Assembly (NCBI GenBank): GCA_036136335.1
Contig: JAYZQT010000013.1
Coordinates: 1-7,068 of the forward strand
DNA from: JAYZQT01 sp036136335
GTDB lineage: Bacteria; Pseudomonadota; Alphaproteobacteria; MPNO01; UBA830
Direction: 5' to 3'
Length of the DNA: 7,068 nt
Shown: in pieces, positions 1-6,530 of the stretch
How the letters are laid out: the number at the start of each line of letters is the position of its first letter
How positions within the stretch are numbered: position 1 is the stretch's first letter
The notes under the pieces: generated by a model
Seen by the model: the letters and a program-made list of their open reading frames with translations, nothing else
What the model was told of the DNA's origin: nothing
Database searches by the model: none
Position numbers and translations under genes: made by a program

Positions 1-1953
1 GCAAAGGATGCCTCTGAGCTCATAGAAATTGAGCTTGACCCCTTACCGGTGATTGCCTCGGTTGACGAAGCGCTTTCGGAGGGGGCACCGGCAATATGGC
101 CTGACAATCCTGACAATGAAGCTTACTGCTTCGAACGCGGAGACGCGGCTTCCGTAGAGACCCACTTTACGCAGGCCACGCACATCATACGCCACCGGGT
201 CTGCGTCAATCGAGTTGCCGGCAATGCAATAGAAAATCGCGGCTGTATTGGACTCTACGATGCATTTGAGGACCGCTACACCCTGAGGGCAACTGTGCAA
301 TCGGTGCATGGAATTCGACAGCTCATCTCTGGAAGAATTTTCAAAATTCCCCAAACCAAGCTCCGTGTAATATGTGACAATATGGGCGGTGGGTTTGGGA
401 CAAAGGGTGGCTGTTATCCCGAATATTCACTCGCACTTTGGGCCTCGGAAATCACCGGGGGTGCGGTGAAATGGATGGCGGAACGATCGGAGAGTCTGCT
501 AACCGATGAACAGGCGCGCGGTGGATTGGTTGATGCCGAAATAGCGTTTGATTCCGAATACAAAATCACAGGATTGCGGACCCATACCAAAGTCCCAATT
601 GGTGCCTATTACACGAACGATCGCAACATGGGCTGCGCAACAAGCGGACTGGGAGGCCTTGCCGGCGTTTACGATATTCCTGCAATCCATGCCCGGGTTA
701 CCGGTGGATTAACCAACATGATGACCAATGCACAGTACCGCGGAGGCGCAAAACCAGAACCCGTTTATGTTCTAGAGGTTATTATTGATGTTGCAGCGCG
801 GCAACTTGGAATCAGTCCTGTCGAGTTGCGTCGCCGTAATACCCTTCCAGCTAGTGCCTTGCCGTTCAAAACTGCCCTCGGTGACGTTTATGATTCCGGC
901 GAATTTGTTCGTAATTTTGATGATTGTCTTGCCGCAGCTGATTATCGTGATTTTGACCAGCGGCGTTCCGCGGCAGCCAAAAGAGGAAAAATACTTGGAG
1001 TTGGTATTTCCAACAGCATCACCGGGGTTGCCACAACCAATTTTGAACACGTGGAAATCCGCTTTGATCCAACGGGAGGGATTACCCTCCTTTGCGGTGC
1101 TATGGATCACGGGCAGGGCCACGGCACCACCTTCAAACAGGTTCTCGCTGACCGGCTGGAGATCGATACGGCAAATGTTTCCTATCGATATGGTGATACG
1201 GATAAAGTTACGGCGGGCGTTGGTACATTCAATGCACGCTGCGCTGTCTTTGTCGGTTCTGCTGTAGTTGAAGCCGCAGACAAGATTATCGCCAAGGGAA
1301 CACGTATAGCTGCACATATTCTTGAAGCCGCGGATAGCGATATCGTATATGCCAGTGGGCGATTCACTGTCTCCGGAACGGATCGCAGTGTCGAACTGGA
1401 CGAAGTTGCACGTACCGCATTCCAGAAAGCGAAACTGCCGCCTGATATAGAGCCTGGGTTCTATGAACATGGTGAATTTGGTATGGGCCAGGGTCAGGCA
1501 CCCACATTCCCTAACGGTGTTCATATGGCCGAAGTAGAGCTGGACCGAGACACCGGCAGCGTCAGATTGGTTAGATACACCGCCGTGGATGATGCCGGCA
1601 CAATCCTCAATCCTATTCTATTTGATGGACAGGTTCACGGCGGAATTGTCCAGGGTGCCGGCCAGATTCTAATGGAAGACGTTAATTATGATCGCGATAC
1701 GGGACAGCTGGTTAGCGGCTCATTTCTCGATTACTGCATGCCACGTGCTGACGATTTTTGCGAATTTAACATCTCTGCCAATGAAGTTCCGACAGCCCGC
1801 AACCCTCTCGGCGTTAAGGGTGTTGGCGAGTCTGGCACAGTTGGTGCAATGCCGGCAATCATGAACGCCATCAATGATGCGCTATCCATCGCCGGCGGAA
1901 AAACAATTGAAATGCCGGCCACGCCGGAAAAAGTCTGGCAGGCATTTCAGTAA
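1..1953 (+). CDS. Xanthine dehydrogenase/CO dehydrogenase-family molybdopterin-binding large subunit (CoxL-like), 5' partial
   Basis: The reading frame is open from the first base, so the gene starts outside the window. The 650 visible residues are compared with a usual 770-800 (family knowledge), so roughly 120-150 N-terminal residues are missing. The family hydroxylates or oxidises aldehydes, N-heterocycles or CO at a molybdenum-cytosine-dinucleotide centre, passing electrons to separate 2Fe-2S and FAD subunits, which are not seen here. Visible motifs, numbered from base 1: the cofactor-binding loop GGGFGTK at 129-135, an active-site loop QYRGGAKPE at 245-253, the HGQGHGTTF cofactor loop at 370-378, and GVKGVGESG near the C-terminus with the catalytic glutamate at 610. 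The end, MPATPEKVWQAF, is typical of the family. The loop at 245-253 lacks the VAYRCSFR signature of true (form I) CO dehydrogenase and departs from the common AYRGAGRPE, so the substrate is unknown. The enzyme looks intact and functional over the visible part. Confidence 0.93.
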   Translation, partial: AKDASELIEIELDPLPVIASVDEALSEGAPAIWPDNPDNEAYCFERGDAASVETHFTQATHIIRHRVCVNRVAGNAIENRGCIGLYDAFEDRYTLRATVQSVHGIRQLISGRIFKIPQTKLRVICDNMGGGFGTKGGCYPEYSLALWASEITGGAVKWMAERSESLLTDEQARGGLVDAEIAFDSEYKITGLRTHTKVPIGAYYTNDRNMGCATSGLGGLAGVYDIPAIHARVTGGLTNMMTNAQYRGGAKPEPVYVLEVIIDVAARQLGISPVELRRRNTLPASALPFKTALGDVYDSGEFVRNFDDCLAAADYRDFDQRRSAAAKRGKILGVGISNSITGVATTNFEHVEIRFDPTGGITLLCGAMDHGQGHGTTFKQVLADRLEIDTANVSYRYGDTDKVTAGVGTFNARCAVFVGSAVVEAADKIIAKGTRIAAHILEAADSDIVYASGRFTVSGTDRSVELDEVARTAFQKAKLPPDIEPGFYEHGEFGMGQGQAPTFPNGVHMAEVELDRDTGSVRLVRYTAVDDAGTILNPILFDGQVHGGIVQGAGQILMEDVNYDRDTGQLVSGSFLDYCMPRADDFCEFNISANEVPTARNPLGVKGVGESGTVGAMPAIMNAINDALSIAGGKTIEMPATPEKVWQAFQ

Positions 1954-2081
1954 CCAAAAGGACAGGTCTACCTAAAATAGGGAGGGTCTGACGGTGTGGC
2001 TCCATCAGGTTTTTCAGAGCGTCGTCTAATTGTGCAGGCAGCTGACCCCGGTTGTCATGTGTTATACGACAAGGCCAAAAA
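1954..2081. other. Convergent intergenic gap
   Basis: This gap lies between the stops of the molybdenum hydroxylase gene (+) and the dioxygenase gene (-). I see no convincing rho-independent terminator for either gene. The only inverted repeat noticed is a 5-base pair, TTGTC/GACAA, at 2052-2056 and 2068-2072 with no adjoining T-run. A purine-rich stretch around 1975-1986 contains GGAGG, followed by a 29-codon GTG frame (1996-2085), discussed among the findings and not called as a gene. Confidence 0.5.
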
Positions 2082-2924
2082 TTAATCGAAACGGGTGACG
2101 GTTTTTTTCCCGAGTTCCTCTTCTTTACCTCTGTATAGGGAGACCGCATGCTCATGCCGGGAAATGGCCTGAATATCATTGTCACTTTTCGGGGGTTCCT
2201 CTAATTCATAGTGTCCCCATTGGTCCTTGCCGCGAACGAGGAGTGCACTCGTCCGGCGTTTGCCGCGCTGCGCAAGATCAGCGGCGTGGTAACAAAACGT
2301 GACACCCATTCTCCTCTTTGCTGAAAAGTTTGGCAGCGAGCCGTGGATCATGCAGGCATGGTGAATTGATGCCTCACCAGGCTTCAACTCCATTGAGACA
2401 GGCATGACCGACGTGGTATCAAAATCAACAAGCTGTCCACTCGGAAGCATGTTTTTATCATCCAGGTCTGGTTTCGTCAGCGGAAGGGGTCCCTCTTTGT
2501 GGGTCCCCGGCAGCACCCGCATGCACCCGCTTTCCTCGGTCGAATGGGTCAGGGCTATCCAGACCGATAGAACTTCCGGAGGTTCATGGCCAAAATAGGT
2601 GATATCCTGGTGCCAGGTTACGTAACCTTCGTCACCGGCATTTTTTAACCAGGTGGTGTTGTGGTAGAGCAGGATATCCGGACCAATCAAATCTTCCACG
2701 ACATCCAGCATGGCAGGCGTCGTTGCCAGCTCATAGGCCCAACGATGCCGAAGATAGAATTTGGTACGGTGGATGCCGGTGAAGCGCCCACCCATTTCAT
2801 TCTCCAGCCCCTCCAGCCGATCACGAACCTCCTCAGCCGTTTGTTGTGACACAACACGAATCGGAAACAGATACCCTTCGCGGTGATATTGTTCGACAGC
2901 AGGAGTCGTCAGGAAGTTTGGCAT
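2082..2924 (-). CDS. Phytanoyl-CoA dioxygenase (PhyH) family protein, Fe(II)/2-oxoglutarate-dependent
   Basis: The 280-residue protein has the usual length for bacterial PhyH proteins. These soluble enzymes hydroxylate or otherwise oxidise small substrates using Fe(II), oxygen and 2-oxoglutarate. The iron-binding facial triad is visible: His105 and Asp107 in WHQDITYFG, and His194 in IHGSLPN. Arg205, in KRRMG eleven residues later, fits the 2-oxoglutarate carboxylate-binding arginine. Further family marks are SVWIALTHSTEESGCMRVLPGTH at roughly 120-142 (quoted here only as a landmark for the core strand) and the N-terminal F/Y-x-x-x-GY element at 13-18. There is no signal peptide or membrane segment. 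The start is an ATG at 2922-2924; the bases just upstream (CAGAAATTTCCTGA) contain no good Shine-Dalgarno sequence, but no better in-frame start lies nearby. The gene is divergent from the MetE-like gene across a 208-base control region. Substrate unknown; human-type phytanoyl-CoA hydroxylation should not be assumed from the family name. Confidence 0.92.
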   Translation of the reverse strand: MPNFLTTPAVEQYHREGYLFPIRVVSQQTAEEVRDRLEGLENEMGGRFTGIHRTKFYLRHRWAYELATTPAMLDVVEDLIGPDILLYHNTTWLKNAGDEGYVTWHQDITYFGHEPPEVLSVWIALTHSTEESGCMRVLPGTHKEGPLPLTKPDLDDKNMLPSGQLVDFDTTSVMPVSMELKPGEASIHHACMIHGSLPNFSAKRRMGVTFCYHAADLAQRGKRRTSALLVRGKDQWGHYELEEPPKSDNDIQAISRHEHAVSLYRGKEEELGKKTVTRFD

Positions 2925-2946
2925 TCAGGAAATTTCTGGGTTTAAA

Positions 2947-2957
2947 TTTGTGACAAA
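2947..2957. repeat. Perfect 11-base inverted repeat TTTGTGACAAA, possible operator
   Basis: Two 5-base arms, TTTGT and ACAAA, flank a central G. It lies 23 bases upstream of the dioxygenase ATG, where a bound repressor would block that gene's transcription start, and downstream of the TTGACT that could serve as a minus-strand -35. Short palindromes arise by chance in AT-rich DNA, so an operator role is only suggested by position. Confidence 0.3.
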
Positions 2958-2988
2958 AGTTTAATGCTTGCAGTCAATTATTTAAATG

Positions 2989-3000
2989 GGTGGCGCCCCC
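2989..3000. repeat. GC-rich inverted repeat GGTGGCGCCCCC at the -35 position, possible operator
   Basis: Six-base arms with one mismatch are centred between 2994 and 2995 (core GGCGCC). The repeat stands out as a GC island in AT-rich surroundings. It covers the place where the -35 hexamer of the 3016-3021 TATAAT promoter would lie at 17-base spacing (2993-2998, GCGCCC, a poor -35). This arrangement fits an activator or repressor site overlapping a promoter with a weak -35; the function is inferred. Confidence 0.33.
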
Positions 3001-3015
3001 AAAAGGTAAATCAAA

Positions 3016-3021
3016 TATAAT
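3016..3021 (+). promoter_or_regulatory. Candidate -10 element TATAAT for the MetE-like gene
   Basis: The hexamer matches the sigma-70 -10 consensus exactly and points toward the gene starting at 3133. Transcription would start near 3028, giving a leader of about 105 bases. No TG extension precedes it, and the best -35 candidates at 16-19 base spacing are poor, so the promoter may depend on an activator. Confidence 0.45.
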
Positions 3022-3053
3022 GGCTCATATGAAAACTTCATTATTCCCAGAAG

Positions 3054-3120
3054 AGCTGTTGCGAGGGAGTTTTTGCCGATTGTTTAAGTTTTTGTTTTAA
3101 TAAATCCCCAACAAACAGCT
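3054..3120 (+). promoter_or_regulatory. Possible leader hairpin ending at the ribosome binding site
   Basis: AGCTGTT (3054-3060) is exactly complementary to AACAGCT (3114-3120). Nested inside, GGGA (3065-3068) pairs with TCCC (3105-3108), leaving a 36-base U-rich loop. The 3' arm stops one base before the GGAG ribosome binding site at 3121. The structure could affect translation of the MetE-like gene, but it is short-stemmed with large internal gaps and may be coincidental. It does not match a cobalamin or SAM riboswitch that I can recognise. Confidence 0.25.
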
Positions 3121-3124
3121 GGAG
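3121..3124 (+). promoter_or_regulatory. Ribosome binding site for the MetE-like gene
   Basis: GGAG lies eight bases before the ATG at 3133-3135, an ideal spacing, and decides the start of this gene. It directly abuts a possible hairpin arm ending at 3120. Confidence 0.7.
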
Positions 3125-3132
3125 ATGATTGT

Positions 3133-4278
3133 ATGTACCGCAGTACCGATCGCATCCTAACGACACATGTCGGCAGCCTCCCTCGACCTGTAGATCTAAT
3201 TGAAATGATGTTTGCCAAGGAAGGCGGGGTTCCGGTTGAGGTTGAAGCGTTATCTGCAAGAATTTCCAGAGCTGTGGTCGAAATTGTTGAGAAACAGATC
3301 TCGGCAGGGGTCGATATCGTTAACGATGGTGAGGTCAGCAAGCCGAGTTATGCTACCTATATCAAGGATCGGCTCGGTGGATTTGGAGGGGAAAGTAACA
3401 GTTTTGTTTACCAGGACATTGCCGATTTTCCTGATATGGAAAAACGCGTATTCAGTGACCCGGGCCGTTCACGTCGGAAAACTCCAGGTTGTAACGCGGC
3501 AATATCTCTCGTTGATCCCAATGCGGCAAAAGTCGATGCTGCGAACCTGAAATCTGCGGTCAACGGCAAGCGGGTCTCAGGTACCTTTATTTCAGCAGCA
3601 TCTCCGGGCGTAATCTCGCTTTTTTTCTCGAACGCCTACTACCCCGACTTTGAGGCTTACATTTTTGCAATCGCCGATGCGATGCGAAGCGAGTATAAAA
3701 CCATAACGGATGCCGGGATTATGCTGCAACTGGATTGCCCCGATCTCGCTATGGGCAGGCACATACAATACGCGGACCTAGACCTGGCCGGTTTCCGAAA
3801 GCAGGCCGAACTCCATGTCGCGGCGCTCAACCATTCTCTTGATGATATCCCCAAAGAACTCGTACGCGTGCACCTGTGTTGGGGAAACTATGAGGGTCCC
3901 CATCACTGCGATGTGCCCCTCGCGGATATCATTGATATCGCGTTCAAGGCAAAAGCGTCCAGTTTCTCATTTGAAGCAGCCAATCCACGGCACGCGCACG
4001 AGTACAGACTATTTGATAATTTACAAATTCCTGACGATACCGTTTTGGTGCCCGGGGTCATTGAATCAAAATCAAACTTCATAGAACACCCGGATCTCAT
4101 AGCGCAGCGTATCATCCGTCTCGCAAAACGGGTTGGACGGGAGCGGGTAATTGCAGGCAGTGATTGTGGTTATGGAACCTGGGTTGGGCAGGCAGCTGTA
4201 GAACCAGATATTGTATGGGCGAAACTCGCCGCGCTCACAGAGGGAGCCAAGCGAGCATCAGAGGAGTTGTGGAGCTGA
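3133..4278 (+). CDS. Cobalamin-independent methionine synthase II (MetE C-terminal domain)-like zinc methyltransferase family protein
   Basis: The 381-residue protein corresponds to the catalytic C-terminal barrel of MetE alone (full MetE is about 750 residues). The zinc ligands of the family are all visible in order: His247 and Cys249 in HLCWGN, Glu281 in FEAANPRH, and Cys345 in GSDCGYGT, matching His641, Cys643, Glu665 and Cys726 of E. coli MetE in order and approximate spacing. Other marks are TTHVGSLPRP at 10-19 and NDGEVSKPS at 64-72. The zinc activates a thiol for alkyl or methyl transfer. Short relatives include core-MetE proteins that take methyl groups from corrinoids and epoxyalkane:coenzyme M transferases of similar size, so methionine synthesis is not assured. 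The start is set by GGAG eight bases before the ATG. Its neighbours are a divergent dioxygenase and a convergent hydrolase only five bases past its stop, a context more like catabolism than methionine supply. Confidence 0.9.
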   Translation: MYRSTDRILTTHVGSLPRPVDLIEMMFAKEGGVPVEVEALSARISRAVVEIVEKQISAGVDIVNDGEVSKPSYATYIKDRLGGFGGESNSFVYQDIADFPDMEKRVFSDPGRSRRKTPGCNAAISLVDPNAAKVDAANLKSAVNGKRVSGTFISAASPGVISLFFSNAYYPDFEAYIFAIADAMRSEYKTITDAGIMLQLDCPDLAMGRHIQYADLDLAGFRKQAELHVAALNHSLDDIPKELVRVHLCWGNYEGPHHCDVPLADIIDIAFKAKASSFSFEAANPRHAHEYRLFDNLQIPDDTVLVPGVIESKSNFIEHPDLIAQRIIRLAKRVGRERVIAGSDCGYGTWVGQAAVEPDIVWAKLAALTEGAKRASEELWS

Positions 4279-4283
4279 AAATT

Positions 4284-5231
4284 CTATGCGGTCTTGCCAA
4301 TCGGCCACGGTTTATCTGACACGATAGCGGGACGTACGCGAATTTCATCACCTACATTAATGACCATCAAATCGTAGCCAATCTCTACAGGCCCGTCATA
4401 ATTCTCACGAATCTGATCCAGGGCCGGTGCTATCACATCGTCATTGTTATACATGTGATAGATCACTGCCATTCGCGGTTGCGTCTCGGCAAACACTTCA
4501 CCAGCTTCACGAGGAGATGTGTGATAGACCTCCGAAATTTTCTTTGCAATTTCCAGCGGGCGGTTTGATTTTTCAGCATACAATTCAGCCGGTGGAAACG
4601 CCTCATGCACAAGGAGGTCACAACCTGTCGCCTGTTCGATCATGGCATTACATTTCTTGGTATCGGCAGAAAAAACAAAAACCCTGTTCCGATATTCCAC
4701 CTTCATGGCAAAAGTGTTCTGGGGTTCGGTATGCACCACCTTGAAGGCGGTTATTCTCACGCCACCACTGTCAAATTGGTCATAAATTACACCGTCTTCC
4801 GAGTATTCATTACATTCAATTTCATGCCCCCCCGGAGGAAGCGCATCAAGCCGTGTTTCAATATCCCATTCATAAATGCCACGCAGGTGTTGAACAATTT
4901 TTGCTGTTCCTGGTGGGCCCCAAAGTTTCAATGCTTCGCGCCGTCCGTAGGTCCAGCCACCAAGCCAGAAGTGATCAATCCCCCCGATGTGATCAACATG
5001 GTGGTGTGTAACAAAAATCTTGTCTACAAGCGGAAACGGAACCTCCAGTGAGGTGAAGTTTTGTGGGGCACCGGAACCACAATCAATTAAAAATTTTTCA
5101 TTCCCGGCTTCGACAAACATTGACGCACATGCCTGACCCCGTCTTGGAAATGGGGTTCCGGTCCCGAGAAGCGTGACGCGGATTTCTTCATTGGACAGAA
5201 CTTCTCCCGGATAAAAATTTGCAGTGCCCAT
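4284..5231 (-). CDS. MBL-fold metallo-hydrolase, RNase Z/arylsulfatase (AtsA)-like
   Basis: With the ATG at 5229-5231 the protein has 315 residues. An upstream TTG (5268-5270) would add 13 residues, but the ATG is preceded by AGAAAGGG at five bases and is preferred. The dinuclear metal site is complete: His76, His78, Asp80 and His81 in THHHVDHIGG, His167 in VVHTEPQ, Asp190 in FSADT, and His259 in IYHMYN. His237 in HTSPREAGEVF matches the HxSxxEA element of the RNase Z branch. LLGTGTPFPRRGQ near 21-33 is the usual first strand and loop. No signal peptide is visible, so it is probably cytoplasmic. It lacks the features needed to claim tRNA processing; an ester, lactone or sulfate-ester hydrolase is more likely in this setting. 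It follows the MFS gene by 75 bases on the same strand and may be co-transcribed with it. Confidence 0.88.
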   Translation of the reverse strand: MGTANFYPGEVLSNEEIRVTLLGTGTPFPRRGQACASMFVEAGNEKFLIDCGSGAPQNFTSLEVPFPLVDKIFVTHHHVDHIGGIDHFWLGGWTYGRREALKLWGPPGTAKIVQHLRGIYEWDIETRLDALPPGGHEIECNEYSEDGVIYDQFDSGGVRITAFKVVHTEPQNTFAMKVEYRNRVFVFSADTKKCNAMIEQATGCDLLVHEAFPPAELYAEKSNRPLEIAKKISEVYHTSPREAGEVFAETQPRMAVIYHMYNNDDVIAPALDQIRENYDGPVEIGYDLMVINVGDEIRVRPAIVSDKPWPIGKTA

Positions 5232-5236
5232 GAAAA

Positions 5237-5244
5237 CCCTTTCT
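5237..5244 (-). promoter_or_regulatory. Ribosome binding site that decides the MBL hydrolase start
   Basis: On the minus strand this reads AGAAAGGG, then TTTTC, then the ATG. The five-base spacing is good and the alternative TTG at 5268-5270 has no comparable site, so the shorter protein is favoured. Confidence 0.55.
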
Positions 5245-5306
5245 GAGTAAACTACGGGAAAGATATTCAACCGTAATTTTGGAATTTGTGTTTGTCCAGA
5301 TGCACC

Positions 5307-6530
5307 CTAATCCGGGATCTGTCCCCGAGAGAGGGACCGCAGCATAAAAACCCAAATACCGAAACAGGCCGTTACCATGAGACCTCCCAACACATAGAAA
5401 CTTTCTTCAAGACCAATAATTTCCACCAGTCCACCCATGGCAATCGGAACAATCGTCGACGCCGCGCGATTTGCTGTCGTACGAAGGCCAACCATCTTGC
5501 CCTGCCCATCTTTTGGCGCTGCACGGGCCATTGTAGAAATCATCAGGGGTTGATTAACGCCAAGCAATAACCCGCGAAGTGCGATCGCGGCAAAAAGGGG
5601 CCAGAAATGCGTCATCAGTGGTGTTATGGATATGAGGATTACTGCAACAAAAAGGGTTACAAGAAAAAGGTACAATTCCGTTTTCATTGAATGAATCCTT
5701 GGCGAAAGCGAAAGCAGAAGTGCGCCGATTGCCCCCAGAACTGAATGCCCCGTTCCGGCGAGCAGTCCAATGTTCGCTTTAGACAGCCCCAGAGTTTCCA
5801 AATACACGATATAGAACGATTCCTGGATACCGTAGCTGGCTATCCGTGTCGCGCTGAGGTAAACACAGATTGCAATAGCGGGAACAGTCATCATCTGCAG
5901 CACGCCGATATAATCAGTACTTCGCGGTATCAGGTCACCCGCCCTAAAGCGGCGTTGCGGGGACAGTCCACCATTATCGAACGTGGGTATATAGAGGCAG
6001 GAGACAAGAAGCCCGAGCGCCCAGACCGAAATTGCGGCAAAACCACCCCACGGCCCCCAAATATCCCATGCGAGCCCTGCTATCGGTGGTCCAAAAATCA
6101 TGCCAAGTCGAACAGAGACTGATAGCCGGGCAGCATGGCGGGTGCTTCCCCGCATTAACTGGGACACGCTGGTTTGTGCGCCCATCCAGGTCATCGTCGT
6201 TGCAAAGCCCCAGACCATCTGGAGGACCAGTATCGTCCACACCCAGGGGAAAATTGGGAAGAGAAGAGGAACAACCACTGATACCGCCGCGAAAACAATC
6301 ATAACCGGGCGCGCGCCAAGTCGGTCCAGAAGAACGCCACCATGGATTGCGAACAAGAGGCCGGGGAGATGGCGAATCCCAAGTATGACACCGATTGTTG
6401 CCGGCGTTATGTCGAGATATAGGGCCCACAGGGGGACAATCATGGATGCAATTGTGACGTTACTGTTTGAAAAAATTCCCGCACCATATATCGGAATCTG
6501 GGTGCGCAGTGCTGCGCTCAACTTTGTCAC
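5307..6530 (-). CDS. Major facilitator superfamily (MFS) transporter
   Basis: The 407-residue, strongly hydrophobic protein has the length and pattern of a 12-helix MFS permease in the inner membrane. The loop between helices 2 and 3 carries the MFS signature in the form GGVLLDRLGARP (64-75). A longer polar stretch around 190-210 (PTFDNGGLSPQRRFR) is the expected central cytoplasmic loop between the two six-helix halves. The start is a GTG at 6528-6530; an in-frame stop lies seven codons upstream (6549-6551), and no nearby in-frame ATG precedes helix 1. The ribosome binding site is weak (GCGGAA about 11 bases upstream). The cargo cannot be told from sequence. Position suggests export or uptake of a compound handled by the neighbouring hydrolase, 75 bases downstream; the upstream ribA also raises a flavin-related possibility, which is weaker because no FMN riboswitch is seen. 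Confidence 0.9.
   Translation of the reverse strand: MTKLSAALRTQIPIYGAGIFSNSNVTIASMIVPLWALYLDITPATIGVILGIRHLPGLLFAIHGGVLLDRLGARPVMIVFAAVSVVVPLLFPIFPWVWTILVLQMVWGFATTMTWMGAQTSVSQLMRGSTRHAARLSVSVRLGMIFGPPIAGLAWDIWGPWGGFAAISVWALGLLVSCLYIPTFDNGGLSPQRRFRAGDLIPRSTDYIGVLQMMTVPAIAICVYLSATRIASYGIQESFYIVYLETLGLSKANIGLLAGTGHSVLGAIGALLLSLSPRIHSMKTELYLFLVTLFVAVILISITPLMTHFWPLFAAIALRGLLLGVNQPLMISTMARAAPKDGQGKMVGLRTTANRAASTIVPIAMGGLVEIIGLEESFYVLGGLMVTACFGIWVFMLRSLSRGQIPD

Larger units (their letters stand above)
2925..3132. promoter_or_regulatory. Divergent promoter/control region between the dioxygenase and MetE-like genes
   Basis: This 208-base, AT-rich region separates two divergent starts and so must hold both promoters. 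Visible elements: an exact TATAAT on the plus strand (3016-3021); a GC-rich inverted repeat at its expected -35 position (2989-3000); an 11-base inverted repeat TTTGTGACAAA (2947-2957); the word TTTAAAT twice, 40 bases apart (2941-2947 and 2981-2987); and a long AT-rich leader before the MetE-like start. For the minus strand, TTGACT (complement of 2972-2977) resembles a -35 hexamer, but no good -10 follows at the right distance. GAAATTTC near 2929-2936 is an 8-base palindrome just upstream of the dioxygenase start. Promoter use is inferred. Confidence 0.6.

Noticed and set aside
785..1267. A 160-codon plus-strand frame overlapping the molybdenum hydroxylase gene
   Set aside because: It lies wholly within a well supported gene in another frame and resembles no family.
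772..1524. A 250-codon open frame on the minus strand inside the molybdenum hydroxylase gene
   Set aside because: The plus-strand frame carries clear family motifs through this whole stretch; the antisense protein is cysteine-rich, has no recognisable domain and is a shadow of that coding pattern.
2925..3132. Cobalamin or SAM riboswitch in the leader of the MetE-like gene
   Set aside because: The leader is AT-rich and lacks a B12-box or S-box/SAM-II-like core; only a weak nested hairpin is seen.
4605..5051. A 148-codon plus-strand frame opposite the MBL hydrolase
   Set aside because: The minus strand holds the complete MBL metal-binding motif set; the plus-strand peptide has no recognisable features.
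5229..5270. TTG at 5268-5270 as the start of the MBL hydrolase
   Set aside because: The ATG 39 bases downstream has a well spaced AGAAAGGG, and the extra 13 residues match nothing expected at the N-terminus of the fold.
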